From an uncultured Desulfovibrionaceae bacterium (GTDB lineage: Bacteria; Desulfobacterota; Desulfovibrionia; Desulfovibrionales; Desulfovibrionaceae): DNA of 14,525 nucleotides. Both the position numbers and the translations under genes were made by a program. The DNA lies in the NCBI GenBank assembly GCA_947037905.1, contig CAMQUX010000017.1, positions 1 to 14,525 on the forward strand, given 5' to 3'. Every line of letters begins with the position of its first letter. Positions within the stretch are counted from its first letter, which is position 1. Below the pieces are notes generated by a model that searched no databases, was not told the origin of the DNA, and worked only from the letters and a program-made list of their open reading frames with translations. Shown here one piece after another: positions 7,860 through 14,525 of the stretch.

Positions 7860-9086
7860 TTAAAGTCGAATATCTATTATTGCATTATTTTTTAAATCTT
7901 TAATAAAATCTAAAAAAAGTTCTTGTTGTTTTTGAGTCTGTAGTTCTTGTGCTATTAAATCTTGAACATTTTTAAGTGATTCACTTAAAAGGTTTTGTTC
8001 ACTATCAACTCGAATAAGTGCATAATTATTATTTATAGGAAACACTTTTGTTATCTCGCCAACTGCTACATCTTTAAGTGCATTTTTCCATTCAGGAGCG
8101 AGCATTTGTATATTTACTAGCCCTATGCTGCCACCATTTTCGCTATTAGGACCAATGCTGAACTTTTTCGCAGCATCTGCAAAGCTGGTTCGTTCATTTT
8201 TTATATTCTTAGCTATTTTATTTAAATCGTCAGAGTCATTTAGTAATATCAAGCTCAGTTCATATGATTTTTCAAATGGGCTTATGCCTTGTCTGCGTGT
8301 AAATTCTTCTTGTATTTCTTTATCAGAAATTACAATATTATTTTGAATATTACGTTGAAGTAATTGGCTTTTGAGAATGTTTTCTTTTGTTTTGATAAAA
8401 AAATCTTCAAAAGTTTGATTTTGTTTAGCTAGTTCTTCTCGAAACTGTTTATTTGTTAATTTATTTTCTGTTATTATATTATTAACAATTTTCATTATTT
8501 GTTCGTCAGTTATGTTAATCCCAAGGTTTTTCGCCTCTTGCGCTAACAGTTTTTCATCTATCATTTCACTAAGGGTTGTTGTTTTTAGCGATAGATACTC
8601 TGCTTTCTCATTTTCATACAGAAGTTCTTTTTTTAATTCTGGATAGCGAGCTGCAAATTCTTGATTTAATTCGAATTCAGTAATTATTTCACTATTAACT
8701 ATAGCTACTATTCTATCTATTATTTCGCCACTTTCTTTCGTTTCAGGCAGAACTTCTTTTATTTCACTCTGAATCTCATTTGTTTCAGGCAGAGTTTCTT
8801 TTGTTTCAGGTGTTGTTTCTTGATTTTTATCCTGAAGCTCTTTTGTTTCGCTCTGAGTTTCTTTTATTTCAGGCTGAACCTCATTGGTTTCAGGCTGAGC
8901 TTCTTTTGTTTCAGGCTGAGCTTCTTTTGTTTCAGGTGTTATTTCTTGATTTTCATCCTGAACCTCTTTCGTTTCAGTCTGAGCATAACTATATGAGTTA
9001 GTTAAAACACACAAAATACAAAGAATACCTACGGAATGTAATAAAATTTTCTTTGTTAGAAAAATATGTGTCAGATTTTTTTTCAT
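7860..9086 (-). CDS. surA: SurA-like periplasmic peptidyl-prolyl isomerase with heptad-repeat insert
   Basis: SurA-type proteins escort outer-membrane proteins through the periplasm. The 408 residues start with a signal peptide (basic start, hydrophobic core about 13-29) with likely cleavage after SYSYA at residue 35. Next comes an 84-residue Glu/Lys/Thr/Pro/Gln repeat (37-120; see separate entry), which is not part of the usual SurA. DRIVAIVNSEIITEFEL (124-140) opens the SurA N-terminal chaperone domain, running to about 262. A single parvulin domain (about 274-360) contains FADAAKKFS (302-310) and ENGGSIG (316-322); E. coli SurA has two. The domain order is otherwise standard. The start lies 13 bases after the stop of the lipoprotein gene and has no good ribosome site of its own, so coupling is likely. 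Isomerase family assignment is firm; the symbol surA is by analogy. Confidence 0.9.
   Translation of the reverse strand: MKKNLTHIFLTKKILLHSVGILCILCVLTNSYSYAQTETKEVQDENQEITPETKEAQPETKEAQPETNEVQPEIKETQSETKELQDKNQETTPETKETLPETNEIQSEIKEVLPETKESGEIIDRIVAIVNSEIITEFELNQEFAARYPELKKELLYENEKAEYLSLKTTTLSEMIDEKLLAQEAKNLGINITDEQIMKIVNNIITENKLTNKQFREELAKQNQTFEDFFIKTKENILKSQLLQRNIQNNIVISDKEIQEEFTRRQGISPFEKSYELSLILLNDSDDLNKIAKNIKNERTSFADAAKKFSIGPNSENGGSIGLVNIQMLAPEWKNALKDVAVGEITKVFPINNNYALIRVDSEQNLLSESLKNVQDLIAQELQTQKQQELFLDFIKDLKNNAIIDIRL
8727..8978 (-). repeat. Twelve in-frame 21-bp (7-residue) tandem repeats after the SurA-like signal peptide
   Basis: Residues 37-120 divide without remainder into twelve heptads of the form PETKEAQ. 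In order they are TETKEVQ, DENQEIT, PETKEAQ, PETKEAQ, PETNEVQ, PEIKETQ, then SETKELQ, DKNQETT, PETKETL, PETNEIQ, SEIKEVL, PETKESG. Heptads 1-6 (8853-8978) and 7-12 (8727-8852) look like two copies of a larger unit: each starts ETKE-x-Q-D-x-NQE. Heptads 3 and 4 are identical in DNA as well. The tract has no hydrophobic core positions and is highly charged, so an extended flexible tether is more likely than a coiled coil. Copy number could vary by recombination or slippage without breaking the frame, since the unit is 21 bp. Confidence 0.95.
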
Positions 9087-9099
9087 GGTATTTTAGCTA

Positions 9100-10047
9100 T
9101 TATTTATTTCTTCCAAGATGAGTAAAAGAAAAAGTATTTTTTAAAAGATCTGATATTTCTATATCAGCAGATTTTAAGGCAGTATCTAACCATATCTCAT
9201 ATTTATCTAATGTTTCTTGTTCTATAATAGCTTCTTCAATAAGAGGATATGCCTCTACTGGAGTTATAATTACTTGTGGATGTATTTTTAATAATATAAG
9301 CGCTTGATTTCTTCCATCAATTGTTTTGAACTCACTTATTTCGGTTAGTTTTAAATTCTTTGTTAAGCGTGTAAGAGATGCTGGTATTAAATCTTTAGGA
9401 TATTTACTAATAAAAATATCAAGCTTAGGAAACTTTTCTTTAAGCTGTGCTAAATTTTTATTTCTTTGCCAAGCTCTTCGTATTTTCGTTTTATCTTCTT
9501 GTGATGTATTATAAAGAAACGCATATTCATATTTTTCAGCAAAAACAAACTCTTGCATATTATTTTTATAATAATTTTCAGCATCGGCATAAGCGACTTT
9601 TATTTGAGGTAAAATAAATTTTTCTACCAGTTTGCTTTTATTTAACTGTAAAGAAACTTGTTTACGCCAATTTTCAAGAGTAATATATTCTTCTAAACAA
9701 ATTTCATTAAATGTTTCTTCATCTGGATAATTAGAACGAAGAAATTTTTCTGCATCCTCAAGTTCTTTTGCTTCTGGAAGAATATTATTTTTTTCTAACT
9801 CTTGACGTATTAACGTATGTATTATTAAATCTAAAGTATAATCTGCATATATTTCTTCTACTTCTTCAAGGGTTTTTGGATCATCGAAGATATTTTGTGA
9901 ATCATAGCGTTCCTGTACATCGGAAAAATAAATTGCTTCACCATTTACTTTTGCTACAATACCATGTTCTTTTTTTTCTGTTCCACACCCAATAAGAAAA
10001 ATAGAAAATAAAAAACAAAGTGATATTTTTTTTAGAAAAATAGACAT
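9100..10047 (-). CDS. SurA_N-like chaperone lipoprotein without recognisable isomerase motif
   Basis: This is a secreted lipoprotein related to the SurA/PrsA chaperones, probably acting in the periplasm at the outer membrane. The N-terminus is a lipoprotein signal with lipobox LIG-C (cysteine 21); the residue after Cys is Gly, so no inner-membrane retention signal is seen. GIVAKVNGEAIYFSDVQERY (29-48) is the opening of a SurA N-terminal chaperone domain, extending to about 147. Residues 168-258 occupy the place of a parvulin domain, including a strand ALILLKIHP (249-257), but the Gly-Gly-x-[LI]-G motif is missing. Isomerase activity is therefore doubtful. Length is 315 residues. The start has a ribosome site TAAGG six bases upstream. 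It lies between mfd and the surA-like gene, and the pair looks like divergent paralogues with shared work in protein export. Confidence 0.82.
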   Translation of the reverse strand: MSIFLKKISLCFLFSIFLIGCGTEKKEHGIVAKVNGEAIYFSDVQERYDSQNIFDDPKTLEEVEEIYADYTLDLIIHTLIRQELEKNNILPEAKELEDAEKFLRSNYPDEETFNEICLEEYITLENWRKQVSLQLNKSKLVEKFILPQIKVAYADAENYYKNNMQEFVFAEKYEYAFLYNTSQEDKTKIRRAWQRNKNLAQLKEKFPKLDIFISKYPKDLIPASLTRLTKNLKLTEISEFKTIDGRNQALILLKIHPQVIITPVEAYPLIEEAIIEQETLDKYEIWLDTALKSADIEISDLLKNTFSFTHLGRNK

Positions 10048-10119
10048 TTTTACCTTAACTTACGGAATTCATTTATTATATAAATTTTATTTTTTTTTAT
10101 AGAAGAAACACTTAACTAA

Positions 10120-10146
10120 ATTATACTTTTTTTTAATCTTTTGCAA
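10120..10146 (-). promoter_or_regulatory. Possible internal promoter before the chaperone-rodZ-recO-glyQS genes
   Basis: A perfect TATAAT -10 (complement of 10120-10125) lies just past the mfd stop, with TTGCAA (10141-10146) 15 bases upstream inside the last mfd codons. The spacer is two bases shorter than ideal, so this is a moderate candidate. It would give a leader of about 65 bases before the lipoprotein gene and let the downstream genes be expressed without mfd. The rest of the 85-base gap is A/T tracts with no clear terminator. Confidence 0.4.
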
Positions 10147-13100
10147 GTACTTCTAGTTCTAAAGATAGTAATTCTTTTAGAAAAAATTCCATGCTTAGTT
10201 CTACGGTACTTGCGTTTAATACCTTTATCTCCAGTCGTGCTGGTGGATAGATTTTTACATAATCCTTTCTTGTAAACACCCATTTCATAAGTTTTTCAGG
10301 GCTAAATTCAGTTATAGATGGATCCCAGTTAAATATACCTTTTTGAATACTTAAATCAGCACGAACTATTTCTTGCCGTGCTAAGTTGAGTTTTAAAAAA
10401 AGCATACTTGAAAAGTTTTTTACTTCGTCTGGAAGTTGCCCAAAGCGATCACGCATTTCTTGCACTTCTTCTTGTAGATTCTGCTCACTGCTTGCTTCTG
10501 AAAGATTGCGATAATAATGCAGACGCTCTTTGCTTTCCTCTATATATTCTGCTGGAATAAGCGCAGAGAAAGAAAAATTAACTTCTGGATTTATTTGGAT
10601 TTTTACTTTTTCTTCGCCTGATAATTTTTGTACTTCTTCTTCTAATATTTCTAAAAATAGATCGAGCCCTATTTGAGCTATTTGTCCTGATTGCACCTCA
10701 CCTAAGATATTTCCTGCCCCACGAAGGCGCAAATCTTCCATAGCAACTTGTAGTCCTGCTCCTAGATAATTTTGCTCGAGAATTACCTGCAGGCGTTTTT
10801 GGGTGAGTACTGGTAGCTTTTCAATGGAATCGACCAAGAAACACGCATATGCTTGTCTTTCGCTTCTTCCTACCCTGCCTCGTATCTGATACAGTTGTCC
10901 TAAGCCAAAATGCAAAGGGTTATCCACTATTAATGTATTAGCATTTGGAAAATCTAGTCCTGATTCTACTATGGACGTTGCGACTAATATGTCTATTTTC
11001 TGATGCCAGAACTTATGAAAGACATCTTCTAGAGGTTTTTCGCTCATTCGCCCATGCGCCATGCCTATTTGTGCGTTTGGAACGATTTTTGAGAGTTTTT
11101 CTATTATAAAAGGAAGTTTATCTATTCGATTATGCACCCAGAAAATTTGTCCACCTCTGTTTAGTTCTCTGTCTAAAATTTCTTTAATTGCTACTTCATC
11201 ATACTCTAAAATACTCGTTTCTACAGGCTTTCTATCCTTTGGCGGAGTATCTATTGTGCTTAATCCCCGAAGACCGGAAAGTGACATCTGGAGCGTGCGG
11301 GGGATTGGTGTGGCAGAGAGCGCAAGCACATCTATATTTTTTCGAAAGTACTTTAATTTCTCTTTGTTTTTTACTCCGAAACGCTGTTCTTCATCAATAA
11401 TCAAAAGTCCTATTTGCGGGATTTCTACATCTTTTGAAAGAATGCGATGTGTCCCTATTAGTATATCTACTTCTCCATTTGCTAGTTTTTCTAAAACTTC
11501 TTTTTGTTTTTTTGCAGGTACAAAGCGGCTTAAAAGTGCTATTCGTACAGGAAAAGCGCTCATGCGAGCTTGGAATGTTTTATAATGTTGTTCTGCTAAA
11601 ATTGTTGTGGGGCAAAGCATTGCTACTTGTCGGCTTTCACTTACTGCTCGAAAGGCTGCACGCATTGCAACTTCTGTTTTACCAAAACCAACATCACCAC
11701 AAACCAGTCTATCCATTGGTTCTGGTTTTTCCATATCTCGAAAAACATCTGCCACTGCTTGTGCTTGCCCTTCTGTTTCTTCAAAGCAAAAGCTCGATTC
11801 AAACTCTCTGTACATGGAGTCTACTTTTGAATACGTGTAGCCTTTAGCAATACGGCGAAAAGCATACATCTCTACCAGTTCTTTTGCTATTTTTTCTATT
11901 GCTTTGCGTGCTTTTGCTGTTGTGTTTGCCCAGCGTACACTTCCTAGTCTATCAAGGCTTGTATTTTCTTTTTCTGGTCCTTTGTATTTCTGGACTAAAT
12001 TTAATCTATCTACAGGCAGATATAATTTATCTTCTTCGTGAAAAAATAAAAGCAAATAATCATTTGCAACGCTGCCAATTTTTAGGTGATGTAATCCCCC
12101 GAACCTTGCTAGTCCATAAGTTTTATGTACTAAGAGTTCGTTTATTACTAAATCATTGTACTGCTTCATACCTTCAAATGATTCTGTTGAAGTATGCGAG
12201 GTGCGAGTTTTTCTTTTCTCTGGTTGTAAGATATCTTCGCTTAAAATGCGGACATTGCACCAAGGGAGATAGTAGCCTTTTTTTAACTGGCTTGTTTTGG
12301 CAAAGAGCCCTTTTGCACCGAGGCTATAGTTATTTTGAAACGATAGATCTTCTTCGCTTGTTAGTTGTATAAATTTTTCTTGATTACGTGCTGTTTTAAA
12401 AGATAAGATGGTCGTATCTTTTTCTTTTCCCCATCTTTTAAGCCCGTCTATCATGCCTTTCCATGGGCGTTTTGTTGCTTCTGGAGTCCAAAATAAATCT
12501 TGAAAACTACTTATGCTTTCTTCTGTTAAACTGAGGGTATTTTTTTCTGTTGTGAGGGTTAAGTCTTCAAAAACAACAAGAGGTTTATTAAGCCACGCTT
12601 TTCTTGCATTTTCTACTGTGCGTAAAAAGAAGCTTTCGGGATATTTTTCTTTTTCATTTTTCTTTAAAAAGTCTTTCCAATTTTCACGAGTTTCTTCTAT
12701 TTTTTTCTGTAAACTCTGCCCCCCCGATAAGATATATATAGAATCTTCTGGGAAATATTCTTCGATACCTACTGTTTGTTTGGAGTAAATTCCTGAGAAA
12801 AATGCGTGTTTTTTTTGGCTGAGCTTTTCTTCAAACTCTTTTTGTAGAACAAGTGATATCTCTCCTGTTTTTCGCATATTTGTCCAGTACTCTTGTGCTT
12901 CTTGCATGCTCTTATCTGTAAAAATTGTTAAGCTTGCTGGAAGTATAACACATTCACTTAAAGGGTCTATTGAGCGCTGACTTGCTATATCAAAAAGACG
13001 TATCTCATCTATGGTATCTCCAAAGAATTCAATACGTACTGGTTTTTCAAAATTGCTTGAAAAAATATCGATTATATCGCCTCGAACTGAAAAATCTCCA

Positions 13101-13573
13101 TAATTACTGACGAAATTTTTTCGTGTGTAGCCATATGATATGAGAGTTTCTATTATTTCCTCAAGAGAAAAATCTTTTCCCTTTGCTAAATATAAAAAAT
13201 CCTCTTGAGTTTCTTTTTGGCGCCATAATGGAATAAGATTATCTATTGTAAGCACAAAAATTCCATTTTTATGAATCTCAGAACTTTGGTACAAGCTACT
13301 GCATCTTTTCCCTTCTGTTACTGTCTCTGGATACTCTACTGTGTACGGAGGAAAAAATATCCAATCTTTTTTTTCTTTCTCTGATACTAAAATATCTACT
13401 AAACTTTGTAGTTGCTTGAGTTCTGTTATGCTCTTTACCAAGAGAATAGCAGATTTTCCTCGTTCATATAACGCAGAACAAAATAAGACTTGGCTTGCAA
13501 GCCCACTATTAAAGATTCGCAGATTATTTTTTTGATTAGTAAAAAAGGATTCGATTTCTTCTGAAAAAAACAC
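10133..13573 (-). CDS. mfd: Transcription-repair coupling factor Mfd
   Basis: Mfd is an ATP-driven translocase that removes RNA polymerase stalled at DNA damage and recruits UvrA. The 1146 residues have the full set of domains. The UvrB-like N-terminal part carries YGDFSVRGDIIDIF (158-171). The RNA-polymerase-interacting domain is near 470-530 (VHKTYGLARFGGL, 482-494). Two helicase lobes follow, with Walker A GDVGFGKT (626-633), Walker B DEEQ (727-730), SAT (753-755) and QIRGRVGR (896-903). The TRG-type segment AMEDLRLRGAGNILGEVQSG (944-963) and a C-terminal regulatory domain complete it. The start codon is GTG, fixed by a strong ribosome site AAGGAG (13579-13584) five bases upstream. It lies downstream of cheW but behind a strong terminator, so it should have its own promoter, which I could not place with confidence. 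A seven-G run (12719-12725) encodes SGG near residue 284. Confidence 0.97.
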   Translation of the reverse strand: MFFSEEIESFFTNQKNNLRIFNSGLASQVLFCSALYERGKSAILLVKSITELKQLQSLVDILVSEKEKKDWIFFPPYTVEYPETVTEGKRCSSLYQSSEIHKNGIFVLTIDNLIPLWRQKETQEDFLYLAKGKDFSLEEIIETLISYGYTRKNFVSNYGDFSVRGDIIDIFSSNFEKPVRIEFFGDTIDEIRLFDIASQRSIDPLSECVILPASLTIFTDKSMQEAQEYWTNMRKTGEISLVLQKEFEEKLSQKKHAFFSGIYSKQTVGIEEYFPEDSIYILSGGQSLQKKIEETRENWKDFLKKNEKEKYPESFFLRTVENARKAWLNKPLVVFEDLTLTTEKNTLSLTEESISSFQDLFWTPEATKRPWKGMIDGLKRWGKEKDTTILSFKTARNQEKFIQLTSEEDLSFQNNYSLGAKGLFAKTSQLKKGYYLPWCNVRILSEDILQPEKRKTRTSHTSTESFEGMKQYNDLVINELLVHKTYGLARFGGLHHLKIGSVANDYLLLFFHEEDKLYLPVDRLNLVQKYKGPEKENTSLDRLGSVRWANTTAKARKAIEKIAKELVEMYAFRRIAKGYTYSKVDSMYREFESSFCFEETEGQAQAVADVFRDMEKPEPMDRLVCGDVGFGKTEVAMRAAFRAVSESRQVAMLCPTTILAEQHYKTFQARMSAFPVRIALLSRFVPAKKQKEVLEKLANGEVDILIGTHRILSKDVEIPQIGLLIIDEEQRFGVKNKEKLKYFRKNIDVLALSATPIPRTLQMSLSGLRGLSTIDTPPKDRKPVETSILEYDEVAIKEILDRELNRGGQIFWVHNRIDKLPFIIEKLSKIVPNAQIGMAHGRMSEKPLEDVFHKFWHQKIDILVATSIVESGLDFPNANTLIVDNPLHFGLGQLYQIRGRVGRSERQAYACFLVDSIEKLPVLTQKRLQVILEQNYLGAGLQVAMEDLRLRGAGNILGEVQSGQIAQIGLDLFLEILEEEVQKLSGEEKVKIQINPEVNFSFSALIPAEYIEESKERLHYYRNLSEASSEQNLQEEVQEMRDRFGQLPDEVKNFSSMLFLKLNLARQEIVRADLSIQKGIFNWDPSITEFSPEKLMKWVFTRKDYVKIYPPARLEIKVLNASTVELSMEFFLKELLSLELEVLAKD

Positions 13574-13609
13574 TTTTACTCCTTGTATAAAAAACGCCCT
13601 GATTTATAT

Positions 13610-13640
13610 AAAAAAAATCGTCTTCAGAAAAGACGATTTT
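13610..13640 (-). terminator. Strong intrinsic terminator after cheW
   Basis: AAAATCGTCTT and its exact complement (13614-13624 and 13630-13640) form an 11-bp stem with a 5-base loop. On the minus strand the stem is followed by a run of U. It lies about 20 bases past the cheW stop and isolates cheW from mfd. Confidence 0.88.
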
Positions 13641-13661
13641 AAAAATATAAGTGTAAGCTTA

Positions 13662-14138
13662 TTATGACAATAAGCCTAGCGATTCTTTTTCTGTATAAGT
13701 TAGTAGCTTATCAAGATCGAGCAAAATGAGCAAGCGTTCTTCTAATTTACCAACACCGCTAATATATTCTGAATCACTGCCAGAAACAACAGCTGGTGGA
13801 TGCTCTACAGTATCTGCTGGAAGACGTAATACTTCTGAAACAGAATCCACAATAAAACCGATTATCATAGTAGTAACTTCTATTACGATTATACGAGTAT
13901 TTTTATCGTGTTTGTGTGCTGGCATGTTGAAACGTTTACGTAAATCTATAATAGGTATAACTTTTCCACGTAAATTAATAACACCTTCTACAAATTCTGG
14001 TGCACGAGGAACTTTAGTAATGCCCATTATACGGATTATTTCCTGTACGCTGAGGATATCTAGCCCAAATTCTTCATCACCTAAACTAAAGGTCACTAGT
14101 TGTATAAGATTACTTTCAAGTTTTGTTGCGCTGTCCAT
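13662..14138 (-). CDS. cheW: Chemotaxis coupling protein CheW
   Basis: CheW is a cytoplasmic adaptor joining chemoreceptors to the CheA kinase. The 158 residues are a single CheW domain of normal length. IQLVTFSLGDEEFGLDI (12-28) is the opening beta strand pair, VQEIIR (31-36) follows, and EGVINLRGKVIPIIDLRKRF (51-70) is the family signature with the conserved receptor/kinase-contact arginine R57. IGFIVDSVSEVLRL (93-106) and ISGVGKLEERLLILLDLDKLL (126-146) complete the fold. The start is supported by AGGA seven bases before the ATG. It is monocistronic by appearance: a strong terminator follows, and the neighbour upstream runs the other way. No cheA, receptor or other chemotaxis gene is in the window, so which receptor array it serves cannot be told. 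Confidence 0.96.
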   Translation of the reverse strand: MDSATKLESNLIQLVTFSLGDEEFGLDILSVQEIIRIMGITKVPRAPEFVEGVINLRGKVIPIIDLRKRFNMPAHKHDKNTRIIVIEVTTMIIGFIVDSVSEVLRLPADTVEHPPAVVSGSDSEYISGVGKLEERLLILLDLDKLLTYTEKESLGLLS

Positions 14139-14285
14139 TTTATTTCCTATTTTTTATTTAAAATATTTATAATTGCTCAGAACAAATACGTTCTTACTTT
14201 CTTATTAATCGAAGACATTTTATTTGAACTTTTTTAACAAATAAAGTACTTAGAAATTCATAAATATAATCGGAGTTTACATATT
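14139..14285. other. AT-rich divergent intergenic region between cheW and the plus-strand gene
   Basis: This 147-bp spacer must hold promoters for both directions, but I cannot place either convincingly. A TTGAAC at 14224-14229 has only a poor -10 seventeen bases on. The perfect TATAAT at 14265-14270 lies so close to the ATG that the ribosome site would be at the transcription start. No good flagellar sigma28 match was found. Confidence 0.4.
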
Positions 14286-14492
14286 ATGGCTACATATAAC
14301 GAAACAGCAACTATAAGTTTTTTTACTCATTTAAAATCATTAAACACAGAGCAATTGCTCGACTTTTGGACACAGTATGAAGAGTTACATTTTTCTTCTG
14401 ATACACGTTCTAGTTTAGAAAATACGGATAATTTATCCTCTTTTTTACCAGAAAATTGTGAACAAATGATTTTAGAAGAGCTACAACTACGT
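14286..14492 (+). CDS. Unrecognised protein, N-terminal 69 codons only
   Basis: I do not recognise this gene. It is the only plus-strand gene I support. An ATG at 14286 is preceded by CGGAG (14271-14275) ten bases upstream, and the frame stays open to the end of the real sequence at 14492. The 69 residues begin MATYNETATISFFTHLKSLN and are mostly polar, with a likely amphipathic helix (HLKSLNTEQLLDFWTQYEEL, 15-34), an acidic/serine stretch and a second helix (about 57-69). There is no signal peptide or membrane helix, so it is probably cytoplasmic. The next codons in frame, encoding RSEEHTSELQS, are sequencing adapter and not part of the protein. It is divergent from cheW, which allows but does not show a chemotaxis link. 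Base composition matches the neighbours. Confidence 0.65.
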
Positions 14493-14525
14493 AGATCGGA
14501 AGAGCACACGTCTGAACTCCAGTCA
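14493..14525 (+). other. Illumina TruSeq adapter sequence (assembly artefact)
   Basis: The last 33 bases match, base for base, the standard Illumina TruSeq read-1 adapter, starting AGATCGGAAGAGC and running to the last base. In the frame of the preceding gene it reads RSEEHTSELQS, a peptide known from contaminated database entries. It is not genomic and should be trimmed. Confidence 0.98.

Noticed and set aside
8727..8978. Regular repeats as a possible CRISPR array
   Set aside because: The 21-bp units are directly adjacent with no unique spacers, and they read as in-frame heptads of the SurA-like protein.
11061..12372. Long plus-strand open frames opposite mfd (11061-11585, 11884-12372)
   Set aside because: They lie entirely antisense to the well-conserved Mfd helicase and RNA-polymerase-binding domains, have no family features, and are composition shadows of that gene.
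14265..14270. Perfect TATAAT as a promoter -10 for the plus-strand gene
   Set aside because: It lies 15 bases before the ATG with no matching -35; transcription would start past the ribosome site.
14327..14509. Minus-strand open frame beginning MCSSDLRS
   Set aside because: Its start codon and first residues lie in the adapter sequence; the rest is antisense to the plus-strand gene.
1..14525. A previously undescribed multi-gene system
   Set aside because: All full-length genes belong to known families, mostly core housekeeping; no mobile, defence or biosynthetic signature is visible on either strand.

Overview
The window is AT-rich, about one third G+C by eye. It holds a compact block of housekeeping genes, ten of them on the minus strand, plus one truncated plus-strand gene at the right end. 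Gene content and order (mfd, two SurA-like chaperones, rodZ-like, recO, glyQ, glyS, rpsT, then trkA-trkH) and the RecO N-terminus resemble Desulfovibrionaceae. Two-subunit glycyl-tRNA synthetase, lipoprotein and periplasmic chaperones, and CheW fit a Gram-negative, motile bacterium. The low G+C suggests a host-associated relative such as Lawsonia rather than a typical GC-rich Desulfovibrio. That placement is inference from memory of the families; no search was run.

Layout from right to left, the direction of most transcription. A divergent pair, cheW (minus) and an unrecognised gene (plus), flanks a 147-bp AT-rich spacer. cheW ends at a strong intrinsic terminator. Then come mfd (GTG start, strong ribosome site), a SurA-like lipoprotein, a SurA-type peptidyl-prolyl isomerase carrying an 84-residue heptad-repeat insert, a RodZ-like membrane protein, recO, glyQ and glyS. 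All point the same way with gaps under 100 bp, so they may form one long transcript, possibly re-initiated at a promoter at the end of mfd. rpsT follows with its own consensus-like promoter, a UUG start and a terminator. trkA (UUG start, own promoter) and trkH, three bases apart, form a potassium-uptake operon; trkH runs off the left edge.

Functionally the block joins transcription-coupled repair (Mfd) and recombination repair (RecO), outer-membrane protein folding (two SurA-like proteins), cell shape (RodZ-like), translation (GlyQS, S20), potassium uptake (TrkAH) and chemotaxis (CheW). I see no defence system, mobile element, CRISPR array, tRNA or rRNA.

The most important observation is technical. 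The last 33 bases (14493-14525) match the Illumina TruSeq adapter exactly. The plus-strand gene therefore ends in an artefactual peptide, and real sequence stops at 14492. The most distinctive biological feature is the perfectly phased 21-bp / 7-residue repeat tract directly after the signal peptide of the SurA-like protein.
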